From: Brienomyrus brachyistius
Lineage: Eukaryota; Chordata; Actinopteri; Osteoglossiformes; Mormyridae
Length of the DNA stretch: 64,000 bases
Direction of reading: 5' to 3'
Assembly (NCBI RefSeq): GCF_023856365.1
Contig: NC_064548.1
Coordinates: 16,788,461 to 16,852,460, forward strand
This document shows positions 45,245 through 57,060 of this stretch, piece by piece (within the stretch, counting starts at the first letter, position 1; each line of letters opens with the position of its first letter). Made by a program: the position numbers and the translations under genes. The notes beneath the pieces are model-generated. The model was given only the letters and a program-made list of their open reading frames with translations. It was not told where the DNA came from and did not search any database.

Positions 45245-48200
45245 AGATCTTCTGCTGACAGCTGTAGAGAATAATGAAATAAGAATAATGAGGATAGCCG
45301 GAATGGCAAGATGGATTTCATCGGCTGAGTGAAAAGGGGGAGCTTGATCTTTTCCACGGTCCCTGGGAAGGAGCAGCTGATTGAAAACCAGTGAGGGTGT
45401 AAGGGGGGGAGAGGCAGTGGGAGGAGTGCGTGCAGAATATGGGCCACGTCACAGGGTGGGGTAATGTGTGACTTGGCATGGGAGGGATCGGGGTGGGGGA
45501 AGGACCAAAGCTGGCTCTCCATCCTCCAGGAGGTATTCAAACACTCCAAAAATAATACGCAATGTGCCAGGAACACAGCGGCCAGTAAATGCGCCTGTGA
45601 GTACCGAGCTCAAAGGACGACAGAAGACATAATCATCAGAATAAAATGAAGCAAGAAGCTGATTGGATTACCTGAACGGCCATAAAAGACGTGCTAATCT
45701 TCTGTTTCTGTAACATGACAGCAGGCCTTCAGTTCATCAAAAGATAATTCTGCAGATTCTGGTAACCAGGATCCCGACTAGCTTAATCTGCACTGAAGCT
45801 TATTTCACAATTATTATAATTAATTTCTTTGCACACTGATAATAAAAGAAACACACCGAGAGTGAGAAGTCTAGCATAAATAGGAGAAATACATACCTTT
45901 GTATTATGAATTTAGATTCTATTTTGTACTTTGTGCATGTTAACTCCAGCACATGGATTTACATAGGTGGAAAGTTCTTTAGTTTTCAAAGAAAGCCTGA
46001 AATTGTAAATTTCATAACTTAAAAAGAAGAGAGGGGATACTTTTAAATCAGTTTTTATAAAACTCCTTAAGTCTAATCAGGCTGGTAGGTGATTCTAAAC
46101 CTAAGGAAGCCTAATTTAAACACAGCACAAATGAGAGGGTTTTAGTTTAAGCAGAGTAAAGCTCAGAGCGGTGATTTAAAGTGTGTTGGGAAGTGAGTAA
46201 GATAAAGTGGGTGAGCAAGGAGGGAGGACGGCTTCTTCGACGTGGAATGGGAGCAGTGCGGCCAAGTAGGAAGGTCTGACGGGCTATCAGGGTGATTATG
46301 TTTGCTTCTGGGGCAGTTTCCCAACACTCCATCCTGTGGGCTATTTATCCCAGCTGGAGAACAGTTTCTGTGAGTGTTTCCATAAGCTACGAGGAAAGCT
46401 TTCAGAAGCACTGTGCTGTTAATTATTGATGACACGTAGCTGAGAAAGGTTTTACTGAGTTATTATTCTTCATCGTCTTATTATTATTCCTCTTTCATGA
46501 AAAATGGTTATCAGATACACCAGTACAAACTTACGTGGTAAGAACATGAAAGACAGAAAGGTAAAAAAGGACTGAAAATATTCCTACATTTATGGCATGA
46601 TTCCTACTTTTAGTATACTGTATGGCCCAGTAGTTGAAAACTGATCAATTACAGGATATTTACAGTAAGTAATTCCTAGTCGACTGAGACAATCAAACGG
46701 TCACCTTCACACAGATTTAAATACAAAATCCAATGAGTGGAACCCCCCACAAATTTGGAGAGGAGGAGTCATCAGACAACATAGTTCATGGTTGTTTAAG
46801 TGCTGAATTCTTCTAGTAGACAATAGGGGCAGGACTGCTTAAAATATTAATGGACCATGTTCAGCCGAGACTAGGAAGAAGATCTGTTAAATTCGTCTGC
46901 TTGTTTGGTCTCATGTTAGGATTTTGTAGATGCCGCATTTCCTTTTATCATTGATTAAGCTGATTTTGTTCAGTTCCTTTGGCAGCACAGACTGACATTT
47001 GGTTCATAAACAGTGATCCTCCTCGTCTTCCTCCTCCTGTAGGCGTAGTTTTTTTTTTTTTTATAGAAGTATTGACTCTTCATTAAGATGATTGTGACCA
47101 CTTAAAGAAGTCATGCAACGGAAAACTCTTTCAATGAAAAGAAAAATGTGAAGTTAGCATTTAACAAAATTAGTCAGAAGCTGCAATTTTATGTCCTACT
47201 CCCAATTAGAGAAGTGATTCTAGGAATCGATTGGTTGGAGAAACCATCAAAGAGGGCTACCACTTATTTATACATTCTTATACATTCATACAGTACTAAC
47301 TAATAAGATAGAAGGATATTGGGAAGATGGGAAATTTTCATCAAACTCGTGTCTTAGGTAGTCTTAACTTGAATCTAATCAATTTTGAAATACTGACATG
47401 AACTTGGATCTCCGCATTGATTTTAGTATGATATGCTTTGAATTCAGAGCAGACTAAATTAGACGTTACGTATGCCAGAGGTACTGTAAATGTCAGATAT
47501 AAATTAACATTAATAATTAAGACTGACAATGATTGTACAGACGTACTAACATTCGAATGATACACTACATTTGTGTGGAGGTGCAGGTGTGATTCTGTGT
47601 CTTTCCTACAGTATCTGAACTTCGACCTATTGATTCACTGGGAATTATAAAACTTCTGCATAGACGAAAATCCACTAGAAGGAAATTCACAATAAGCAGG
47701 AGAACAGAACATGCTGCATAAAGGAATCAATTTTAAACTGATCCAAAACCAACATGCATAACTTGGATCAATGCAAACTGTGTCAGTGAGGCTCCATTGG
47801 AGAATCAACGGAAGGAAATTTGTGTATCATGGATGAAAACTGAGGACAAAATCCATATGTATTACAAGAATTATACGATTAAATAACAAGAACATGAGAA
47901 TATGGATACATGGATAATGGAACATTAAAATAAAATGATCAATTACACAATTCAGTGTATTTAGCCTGATGTATATAACATACCTAGTCTGATAAGATCT
48001 AGGTTCCAGTTTACAAGCAAGTTCACGTGAACCGTTAAAAAGGTTAAAAACTATTTTGAAATATGTCCACAGAGATCTAACCTGTGTTGATCTGTCTCTA
48101 ATCTCCAGGTGAACACAGTAGCAAACAGCATTTTAAAATGGGAGAAAGACAATTATGAAATTGCATTTAAGTCTTAATCCAGCTAATGATAAAAAATAGA

Positions 48201-49180
48201 CATCCGTGGTTGGTAATCCTGAAGTACCCTTCCAACCCGTAATGTCATTCCACTGATGAATATCATTGATTGCCTTGCTCTCCCAAAGCCTTAGTCCCTG
48301 AGATTGTGCTTTCATTAGACAGAGTGATTATCAGTTTGACAGAACAGGAATGAGCTTTGATATCTAAAGAGGATCAGCTGTCTTGTTTAGCAGCAGTTCC
48401 ACATCCCACATCCCTTTAAATCATGTGACCATACACCTTTAAAACATCTTTTTTAGTGTCCTTCCCATCTCCATAGGCTTGCCTTTGTGCAGGAAAAATA
48501 AACTGAGTTCTTCCTTATCTGCCTACATTTTATTTGAGGTCTTGGTGGTACATTTGTCCCTCAGGGCCCTTTGTGGAGCTGTGTGCTTGCAAAAATCACT
48601 AGAAGATGTGGAGGTGGAGAGAGAAACCACCATTTAGTGCCTGAGACTGAGTCAGCAAGCGATTGTTCCGAATCTCTAAAGGTCAACTAGCTAGAGGAGA
48701 TCTGGAGGTGGACGGAACCATGCACCACTCAGATGGAGCTGGGAGAGGAATCGCAAAAGAAAAGCATTTTCTGAGCCAACCATTGGGCAACACAGAAGCA
48801 GCAAGCGGAATAAGGACTGGGAACATAGCTCACTTAAACCCACTCTCATACAGAATTATATAGATACAGAGTTTGCATGATAAATAGAACCTGTCAGTTA
48901 CTGCTCCACAGCATACATGGACTTGTGTGAGGGGGAACGGAACATGTGACATCATCTCCGTCCATCAGGAACCCCACCGATCCGACCTGCTTCCAAAAGC
49001 CATGCTATCATTTGCCATCCTCTCCACCTCACCAGCGGTAGATCTCCAAATATCTGCACCTTCACGCAAACAGCAAATATTTCGTTCAGCTTTTGGCTGC
49101 ATAAGGTGGGGGAAAAAAAATGAAATCTTTTGCCTGCTTCCTCTGTTCAGGATTCCCGTTGCTTCTTGCCATTTGAGATC
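45245..49180. other. Unique stretch, no gene recognised
   Basis: Mostly AT-rich. A slightly GC-richer part at 46150-46440 carries overlapping minus-strand frames without signatures. A poly-T tract lies at about 47048-47062. No repeat family is named. Confidence 0.35.
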
Positions 49181-49186
49181 ATTTAT

Positions 49187-49200
49187 CCACTAGGGGGCAG
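49187..49200 (+). promoter_or_regulatory. CTCF motif, full consensus match
   Basis: CCACTAGGGGGCAG matches the CTCF core CCASYAGRKGGCRS at all 14 positions. It is the best such site seen in the window. Occupancy cannot be told from sequence. Confidence 0.6.
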
Positions 49201-49204
49201 GTGT

Positions 49205-50305
49205 CCAGTTTTCAGTTACGTTTGATGGGTGGGGTCCTGGAGAGGGATCCAACGCAACAGAGGCTCAAGCATCTAGTTGCAAATTAATTTGTGGTGAAAT
49301 ACTTAAATTTCCTTTGCTTCTGATTGAAATAATAATTGGATAAGTGGCTGAGAATAATATCAGTCCTGGCATTTGGTACGCTGCTGCTATGAACTCTCTC
49401 TCGTAAGTGAAAGCCACGTGGATCAGCCCAATGGCGGCAGTGACAGCCTCCTCCATACGTTGCCTGCTAATTGGAAATCACTGCCAAATTCAATCACACA
49501 AGACAATGGAGACGAAGCTGCCTCGCTGCAAAATTTCACCAATATCGGTGCAACTTAGTTTTTAAATGGAAGGTGTTTTGTGCTGTGAAAAAAGTACAGG
49601 CCGTTCTTCCCAGCAACACCGTAAATTTTCCCTGCCTCTGCTCGGCAGGGGGATTTACGGTCACTCTCCTAGGGCCACACGCCTTATTTTTTAGGGAGAT
49701 TATATTCACCACACAATAAGTCAATGCCAACTGCTTCGTGCAACATGTCTCCGCATAAGTATACACATATTTAAGGACAATGAATCTGCAAACAAACCAT
49801 GACCCAATTCTTATACATATTGCAGTGGAAAGCAATGTTTGTCTTTCCTACTGTGTTGAAAACCAGCATTTTCGGTAAAATCGAATACAGGACTTGACAC
49901 GCCAGCACTTTGATCAAAAACGAAGGCTCTGAACAATCTGGAGCACAGGCTTCGGGAGTCTCTGGTCTGAGATGTTCCGAACAGGATAGGATATATGCAC
50001 TGGTGTATCCACTGGCTGGACCCCATGCACCTATTAGACAAGCTACATATGTATTGAGGAAAAAAGACCTCTAGGAGTCTTAGAAATAGGGAGAGGTTTG
50101 AGTAACGAGTGCTTAGCAAATTGACAGTATCATATATGGTATCATATATGCATAGTATATGATGTACAAGATGCACAGAGACCGAAAACACTGACAGGAT
50201 GCCGTAGTTCTAAGTTTGTCAGTAGGCCGATCTCATGCCTCCTTCACCCTGCGTCTCTCGCCATTTCAATTGGTAACCAAAGAAGACAAGAATTTTTGTT
50301 TTTTA
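49205..50305. other. Unique stretch, nothing recognised
   Basis: No gene or named repeat; a small palindromic ATCATATATGG-type patch lies at about 50127-50160. Confidence 0.4.
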
Positions 50306-50309
50306 TATT

Positions 50310-50372
50310 TTACCACCCCCCACGACCCAGAAGAACAAGCGGGTTGGAAAATGGATGGACGGATGGATGGAT
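50310..50372 (+). mobile_element. SINE 3'-tail remnant
   Basis: CCCCCCACGACCCAGAAGAA, then CAAGCGGGTTGGAAAATGGA and a short (GGAT)n tail, matches the fish SINE 3' end (CGACCC...GGATAAGCGGT...AAATGGATGGATGG). The remainder is lost. Confidence 0.75.
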
Positions 50373-50379
50373 ATTTTAC

Positions 50380-51410
50380 GACTGAAAAAATTGCAAGCTT
50401 TGCTTAGTCTAAAATACAGTAAATGTCACATGCTTTTAAAAAAACGTCACATGCTTTCGTGAAACATGCTTCATATGTCCGTGCACATGCGTACAACACA
50501 TAACTGGCTTAAATAAAAACATACATGGTAATTAAAATGACACCATCCATTACAGGACTGAAAATGTGTTGAATAAAAACTGATAAAGTCTAGTTCACAT
50601 AATGGCGATAAGCCATTCTGCCCTAAATCTGTCCTATAACAGCTCTTGTTCTAATGTTTTATAAAAGACAAAAAATAATTTAAATGATTGTTTAAATGCT
50701 TTGCTTTGTTTCAGGAACCTTATTAAATTGTAAACAAAAAAGTCACAGATGAAATATCGATATTAGTAGCGTCTTTTAGAAGCATGAACAGGGGAATATT
50801 AACACTTGAGCTCTTAAATCAACCTTAAATCACTAGATTATAAGCAATATCATCTGAATAAAACCCTTCATAGAATCCTGCCTCAGTAATTACATGGTAA
50901 AAGGTCTGTGTGAGCCATCAGTAGGCTAATCTGTCAGCAACATAATCACGCTATTAATGAATGAAGAGGAGATGAGGTTTTCAAAACCTTTATGGTACAT
51001 TGTCAGTCACAGGCTGCTCTTATTTCTCATCTCAGCAGCTTTCTGCAAAATGAAGTCACAACAGACACCAAAAAAGGGGAAAGTAAATGGGATGTCCGTG
51101 TGTAAACACAACTCGTTTATAAAGTGCTTTTGGTAAGCGTTTGTTAATTTTGTATTTGTTTCAGAGTTCAACATTGGGAACAGCAAGCTGATGTTATTCA
51201 CTTGATTTAACTCTAGCTTTGTGAGTTTTTGCTGTCTGAGTTTCAGAAACTTCTTCCTCAGAAAACTGCATTCAGAACAAAGACAAAAAAACAGGATCCA
51301 AACAAACTTTTTTCTACACACAAACATAACATGGTACTTATATAAGCCACATATGAACTGCATTACAAAAATTATGGACAAGGGTGCACCTTTTGGTTGA
51401 ATAAGCCCAT
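50380..51410. other. AT-rich unique stretch, nothing recognised
   Basis: A 124-codon minus frame (51007-51381) is rich in F, C and K and lacks a signature. No repeats are named. Confidence 0.4.
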
Positions 51411-51416
51411 GATTAC

Positions 51417-51500
51417 GGGTGATGTGTGACTCTCCAGGAGAAGGCTACCTTTGATCGGAAGGTCACCGGTTCAAATCCCATGACTGGTAGACCCTTGTCA
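51417..51500 (+). mobile_element. SINE head (first of an inverted pair)
   Basis: GGGTGATGTGTGACTCTCCA is an A-box-like start, and GGTTCAAATCC at about 51468-51478 is a perfect Pol III B box. The body is truncated soon after CATGACTGGTAGACCC. Confidence 0.65.
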
Positions 51501-51509
51501 GTCCATCTC

Positions 51510-51592
51510 ACTGAACTGAGATGGGATTTGAATCCCAAATCCAGGAGACAACTGCGCATCCACTGAGCCACTCAGTGCATATGTCTCAGCAA
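51510..51592 (-). mobile_element. SINE head (second of an inverted pair)
   Basis: The minus strand reads ACTGAGTGGCTCAGTGGATG, then TTGGGATTCAAATCCCATCT, where GATTCAAATCCC is B-box-like. It faces the plus-strand head at 51417. Confidence 0.6.
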
Positions 51593-51599
51593 CCGAATC

Positions 51600-52225
51600 T
51601 ATCCATGCAAACTTAAACAAAGTACGTTTTTGGAAGCATCTTTGAAGAACTTGCACAGTGGAGGTAAAAAAATTGACATTATTCCATTATTTGCATTATA
51701 ACCCCAAGAACAGACAAACTGCACAAGCATCACATTCCCAGAATAATCCTGAAGTGACCTTAAAAATTAGAGACAGGGAGCAAAGCAGGAAGGGAGGGTC
51801 CAAACTTACCAATCTGCATCTCCATCACGGTCATTTTGCTTTCTGACGGAAACAGAATCTTAGGTGGCTGGTCTGTCAAAGGGGCTGAAAAGGTACACAG
51901 AGAAAGACATGCTTCAGTTGGTTATAGCATATTAACATCACTCCTTTTAAAGATTCCAAAACTGGCCAGTCGTAACTGAAGCCCAGAACTAATGTAATGC
52001 ACTTGAGTGGTATCAGTGATAAATAGAAGAGGACTTGATTTTTTTTTCTTTCCTTAGCTGGAGTCGATGATACAGATTAATCAGAGGACCGGAACGAGCC
52101 AGATGTGCAGACTGAATACAGCTCTCAGCACAGGACTTATGGTTGTGAAAATGCTGTCCTTCATTTTACCATTCTCCATATCATGGCCAAATGCCGATTA
52201 ATGCTCAGAGTAGATGAGACAAGAC
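51600..52225. other. Unique stretch, nothing recognised
   Basis: No gene or named repeat is recognised. Confidence 0.4.
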
Positions 52226-52231
52226 ATAGTC

Positions 52232-52474
52232 AGTGTTGGGGAAGTTACTCACAAAAGTAATCCATTAAAGGGAGGTGGAAAGTTCACGTCCAGTAAGTAC
52301 AATTCCAGACCAAGGTTTTGTTTCAACCAACCAGCTGAGTACTCGGTGACTGTGACTCTTTGCGCTCGAATGGTATGTTGAAACAAAACTATGGTCTGGA
52401 TTTTTACTTTCAGAACCTGAACTTTCCACCTATGTCTGTGATGGATTACTTTTGTGAGTAACTTCCCCAACACT
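52232..52474. mobile_element. Nested palindromic MITE with perfect 34-bp TIRs
   Basis: The left arm 52232-52265, starting AGTGTTGGGGAAGTTACTC, is the exact inverse of the right arm 52441-52474 (34 of 34 bases). Inside, a second inverted repeat pair starts AGGTGGAAAGTTCACGTC (from 52273) and ends at CTGAACTTTCCACCT (52431). The inner arms continue to pair with mismatches, e.g. GGTTTTGTTTCAAC against GTTGAAACAAAAC. The outer ends belong to a common fish repeat type. Flanking duplications are not clear. Confidence 0.85.
52273..52431. mobile_element. Inner MITE nested in the palindromic MITE
   Basis: Ends AGGTGGAAAGTTC and GAACTTTCCACCT are inverted, and arms of about 60 bp pair imperfectly around a loop near 52320-52370. 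The direct repeats flanking the inner element are not obvious, so it could also be an integral part of one family. Confidence 0.6.
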
Positions 52475-52479
52475 TGCTG

Positions 52480-53515
52480 TAGTAAAAGGCAGTACAGTAT
52501 ACTGTAAATATCTGATTACAGCCTACATTCTTCAGAAGTCTAGTTAAAAGCAGGGGATTTGTTTTTGAGAAAAATTTTGAGTGTTGGAAATTTATTGAAA
52601 GTTCTTAATTTGATTGCGTGAGGACTGAGGGAGTTTAGGTTCCCAGTCACATATACTGTAATGTAACATATGATGAGGAAGCCTGACTTTAGATCTCATC
52701 TCAAAAGAAACAGGACTGAGTGAGCTTTGGAAATTAGCTCTTCAGTTGAGTTCCCAGTGTGACCTGAGTACCTCAAAAACACAGGTAGGTGAGTTACGTA
52801 AAACCACCAAAGTTTTGCAGTATGAATGCCAAAGTAAATGCTACAAGATAGCACAAGCAGGGGCACCCTGCCGAGATTATGAAGTGCCAATGCATGACAG
52901 TCATTTCACTAAAACTACACCATGGGGTTCAGATGTAAAAGCATTAGGATTAGATCATGTTTACTGTATTGAGTGCAAACAAAGTGGAGATGCTTTGTTT
53001 TTAATCATGGTAAGTCCTCTAGACAGAAAACTGTCATAATTCCTTAAAGTGACATAATACATTTAGATTTGTGGTTATTTATCTTATTCAAAAAAAAAAA
53101 ATCGTCATGAGCAAGAACATTCCTGTTTTCTCATGCAGCTCCCTCCCGAGCACTAAAAAGGTCAAAGTCATCTCTAGTCGCCGGCAGCAGAATATTTTGA
53201 TGGAAATAGACAATTTGTAAAGTGTAGGTCCACTTAAAAAACAAACACTTCTAATGTGTCCTGTTTAATTGTCGTCTCTCAGTGTTTCCCAGCAGCCTCA
53301 CCTGATGAATTACACAATCAGCAACATATCCAGTGCTTCCAAAGTCCTTACAGAGAAGGACACAAGGGCAAGGGCAGTTCATCACCATACTCTACTGAGA
53401 TTATATGCAAATTAATAGCAAATTAATGTTGACAGCGCTTGTTACTGTGCTGAAGCACTGACTGTTTTTGCGGTAGTCATACTCACGGCTCAGTATCTTT
53501 ATGTGTGTTGCTTAC
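52480..53515. other. Unique stretch with one open frame
   Basis: A plus frame runs without stop from 52677 to 53036 and carries a donor-like GTAAGT near 53010. I do not recognise the translation; it is discussed as a finding. Confidence 0.35.
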
Positions 53516-53990
53516 ACAGTTCAAAATTTTTTTGTTACGACCAGGTCTAGGGTCAGGCCATAACACAAAAGAGAGAGACAATGTATGGCAATAAATGAAT
53601 CTGAGTGGTTTCCTTGGGCGAATGTGCGATCAACCCTGGACATCGCTGCAACTAATACAACCAAAAGTCATAACGATTTATATTTAGGTAAAGGAGAAAA
53701 TGAGAGATACAATGATAAACATAAAGTCTTTACAGAACTTTTTTTCATCGCTTACGCAACATGGAATTGATTTCAGGGTTTCGGGAGAGTCCAGGTCACC
53801 ACTACTTACCACCTCGCTCGTATGTGACCTAGCTGGAACATTTTTCCGTTTTTAGAAAAAAGTAACATAGCCGCCCAAACATTAACAGGATGCAACGGGT
53901 CTTTTTTTAAGAGCAGCGTCCCAGTTCAGCACTACGCAGAACTCCAGACCTAATTAAAGCAGCTGCTAAAATAAACATAATCTACTCTTA
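53516..53990. other. Unique stretch, possible LTR-like edge
   Basis: TGTTACGACCAGGTCTAGGG near 53535, followed by GGCCATAACA, resembles the edge of a fish LTR or DNA transposon, but no partner end was found. No gene is recognised. Confidence 0.25.
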
Positions 53991-53999
53991 AGGCAGCTT

Positions 54000-54205
54000 G
54001 TTATTATTAGCCCTTAATTAGTTATCTCCTTCCTGTTGTCATTACAGTACCTCTTACAGTATCACGATGGCTAATTAAAAGGAATAAGACAGAGTAGGCT
54101 TACTTATAGAGAAACTAGGAATCACATCATGAAGATCAGTAACTAGTGTTCACTAATTATCAAAAGTGCAATTAAATGGCAGTTTTTTTTTCTCCATGAC
54201 CCGAG
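54000..54205. promoter_or_regulatory. Candidate homeodomain-rich element
   Basis: TTAATTAG (54014-54021), CTAATTAA (54071-54078) and TAATTAT (54154-54160) lie within 150 bp of repeat-free sequence. AT content is high, so some motif hits are expected by chance. Confidence 0.3.
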
Positions 54206-54469
54206 GGTCTCACGGCTTGTCTGTCAGCCAAATGGATGCAGAAGTCATCACTTAAAACTGTTAAAAATAATAATCATTCTGCATCCTATTTTTGCTTACC
54301 AGCAGTCATTCCTTTCCACAGATTCAACCGGTTAGATTGTTAGAAAGAGGTACGTTACTCTTTGCATGCTGTAACCTTGGTGTTTGTGCTCGTGCGGATG
54401 TGAAGACCAGACCTCTGCACTCTGCCACTTACACTACATCTTTGCCAGCTACAGTGTAATTCATCTCAA

Positions 54470-54650
54470 GGGCCATCAGAACCTCCTGTGTTTAAGGATG
54501 ACCTTGGACAGAACTCACCGAATGACATTAGAACCGGGTCCATTCATCTGGCAACTCGGGCCGATTTGCTTTCTAATTAATATCTTAGGGATTTTAAAAA
54601 GCAATCTCTGTGTTAATTAATGGCGATCTGCGACTGTAATTTCGACCAAG
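54470..54650. promoter_or_regulatory. Candidate homeodomain-rich element
   Basis: CTAATTAA (54573-54580) and TTAATTAA (54613-54620) sit in otherwise balanced sequence containing CATTCATCTGGC. It is repeat-free. A 78-codon plus frame (54384-54620) overlaps it, without signature. Confidence 0.3.
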
Positions 54651-54659
54651 GTCCAGTCA

Positions 54660-55475
54660 GTGCTGGGGGGCACAGAAAGGGATTTCTCTGTCCACTTGAC
54701 ACCAGGGTCAAGGCCACCTATGCTCAGCTGTTCACAGCTGAAAGGTTAGTAGGAGGCGTCTTGTTGTGGGTCCTGTTTCTCCTCCTGATTTAGGATCCCG
54801 ATGGCAGATCAGTGAGCAATAACTCCTTTGTGTCTCGACAGGGATTTATTTAACAGCATTGGCCGAAACCCTGACAGGTGGGGGGTGGGTGGGGTGTCAT
54901 TCCTCATCATGGTGTATAGGGGGTCTCTGAGGGAGGTCTGGGTCTATTGTCCAGGCCAGGACCAAAGCCTGCTGAAGACTCAGGTGGTTGAGCATATTCA
55001 GACAGACCACTGGCAGGTGAACACGACCTCTGACCACGCCAAATGTGGAACATATGGAAAGCTTGGCATGCCTGTACAAGCCCTTTAACTGAGTATCTCC
55101 CTGTTGCCCATCTTGGGTATGGATTGGAATCCTGAACTAAGCATTTAGTTGACTTTGAATCATTACGCAGACCAACCGTTAAGAGTGGAAAAATTTTAAC
55201 AGACCATCCATTTCACAGCACAGAAGGCAACCACAGCACAACATTAAAAACATTCACAGCTAAACCTGGCAGGTCGCTTAGACAAGAATCAACATCAACA
55301 GACTGATTAGCTTCTCACTAACTGAAAGGTAAATGCCAACGCATGCAGAAGAATTAAATAAGGAAACTTTGATCAAAAGATTTTATGTTTTCCAGTATGC
55401 AGAAAACAGCAAAATTATTTCAGGCTAACCACCCAATATTACTAGGTTATCTGGGTCAACTCAATATTAGATCCA
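54660..55475. other. Unique stretch, nothing recognised
   Basis: A GC-richer part at 54840-55080 has frames on both strands without signatures. Confidence 0.4.
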
Positions 55476-55478
55476 GGG

Positions 55479-55580
55479 GTGCCGCTTGAGATTTTGGGCC
55501 CGATGAAAGCATATCATATTGGCCCCCAACCCAGACCAGTCCAATTATATTCTAAGTAAGGCCCCAGGAATCAAGTGAAA
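55479..55580. mobile_element. Possible DNA-transposon end
   Basis: CAGGGGTGCCGCTTGAGATT with TTTGGGCCCGATGA and a later TTGGCCCCCAACCC resembles a fish transposon end family. The opposite end was not found. Identification from memory. Confidence 0.35.
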
Positions 55581-57060
55581 TCAACCATGTAATTTTAATG
55601 ATTTATAAAGTTTGATTCAAAAGAGGACACCCAGGAACAACAGCTGAACCAAAGATCTTTGAGGCATAATGATTCTTCGTTAAACACAGTGGAGGTTCGA
55701 CATAATCATTCTGTTCCGTTTCCTTGCTGAAGTGTGTCTCTATGAGGCTACAGGACTTTAACCCCAAATTAGAACATCCTACGACTTCAGGAGTGTCTTA
55801 AAAAAGAACATTAGATAACAGCATGTGTGATTATCGTCTGCCTCCCAGGTGTATGTGCTCTAATTATATGGTGCCATTTCCCCAGCTTGTATGACCTTTC
55901 GTAGTTTAGAATCCACAAATTGTCTTTCTTTGTTCCCAGGTTCGCTCCCTCTCCTCTCTCACTGTGTCATCCCCAGGGTACTTTCTGCTCAGGTTGAGCC
56001 CGGCTTCTCTCACTGCAGCCCACTGGCTCTGATATCTGCTGGCGATATCGCCATGTCAGTGCCTGCGACCGCTTCCCTCCTTTACAGAAATCAATCACAA
56101 CCTCAGTCAACTTTAAAGATGGACGCTTACAGTACAAACTTGCCTATTCATTGCCTATACCATTGTTATTCAACGGTTATCTTATGACTGCACACAAAGA
56201 CAACGCCACGGTAAATTTCAAAGTTTAATGAGTTTCCTTGGCTAATGACTTCATTTTGATTTTGTTTTCGATAATTACATAAACATAATTGATGCAGTTC
56301 AGTAATTTGCGCACAAACTTGCGCTCACACTCATGATCACACACATGCATGCGCAAACAGAAAGCGGCTTGTTGGTGGACGCACACACACTCCATATCGA
56401 GCTGAAGTGCATGCGCACTGTGCCCCGCCTCACTGTGAAAGAACACCCCCTAGAGTCAGTTCCGTGGAATGTCATGCATTGTAATGACTTTAAGTGGCGT
56501 GACAGTCTGCACAGACTGTAGGCGGAGGTGCCTTAAGTAGATCCCTCTCTCCCAGCACCTCCTTCTCTCTGTCTCAGCAAACTTGTATAATGATCAGTGT
56601 TTCATAGCTAAAGCAGTATGAGAGAAAAAAAAAACAATCAAGGTCTCTGATTCCTGAAATGATGTCATTATGGGTAGGTAACACTAACACCAGGCCCCCC
56701 CAAACCAGCGGCCCTACATCTTACCCCTGTATAACATCTGTATGACAGCTGGGCTCTCATCCATGCTCTGCCTCAAGTAAGAATAAAATGACTGAACGCC
56801 TTAGGGGGACAATTGAAATATAAGGGTGAAAACATAGTATTACATGAATGCATTGATTTCATTAAACAGATTTTGAAAATGAGTTAAAGGCAGATCCGGC
56901 TCTATGGTGGGTGGGCCTGGCCCATCCAATCAGAAGCATGACCCACCCTGGGGCCTTCCAATCTCCCCCTGGTCCCTTTAGATTGTTCTTTGGCCCACCC
57001 AACATTTCAAAGACTTGGTCAAAGGTGCTGTTGAGAGCTGTAACTACTTTAAGTTCCAAG
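55581..57060. other. Unique stretch with a GC-rich repeat-like patch
   Basis: The patch at 56893-57005 (GGTGGGTGGGCCTGGCCCAT ... TTTGGCCCACCCAAC) is partly self-complementary and may be another DNA-transposon relic. No gene is recognised. Confidence 0.35.

Noticed and set aside
44895..45332. 145-codon plus-strand open frame as a gene
   Set aside because: No family signature or splice context; composition is unremarkable.
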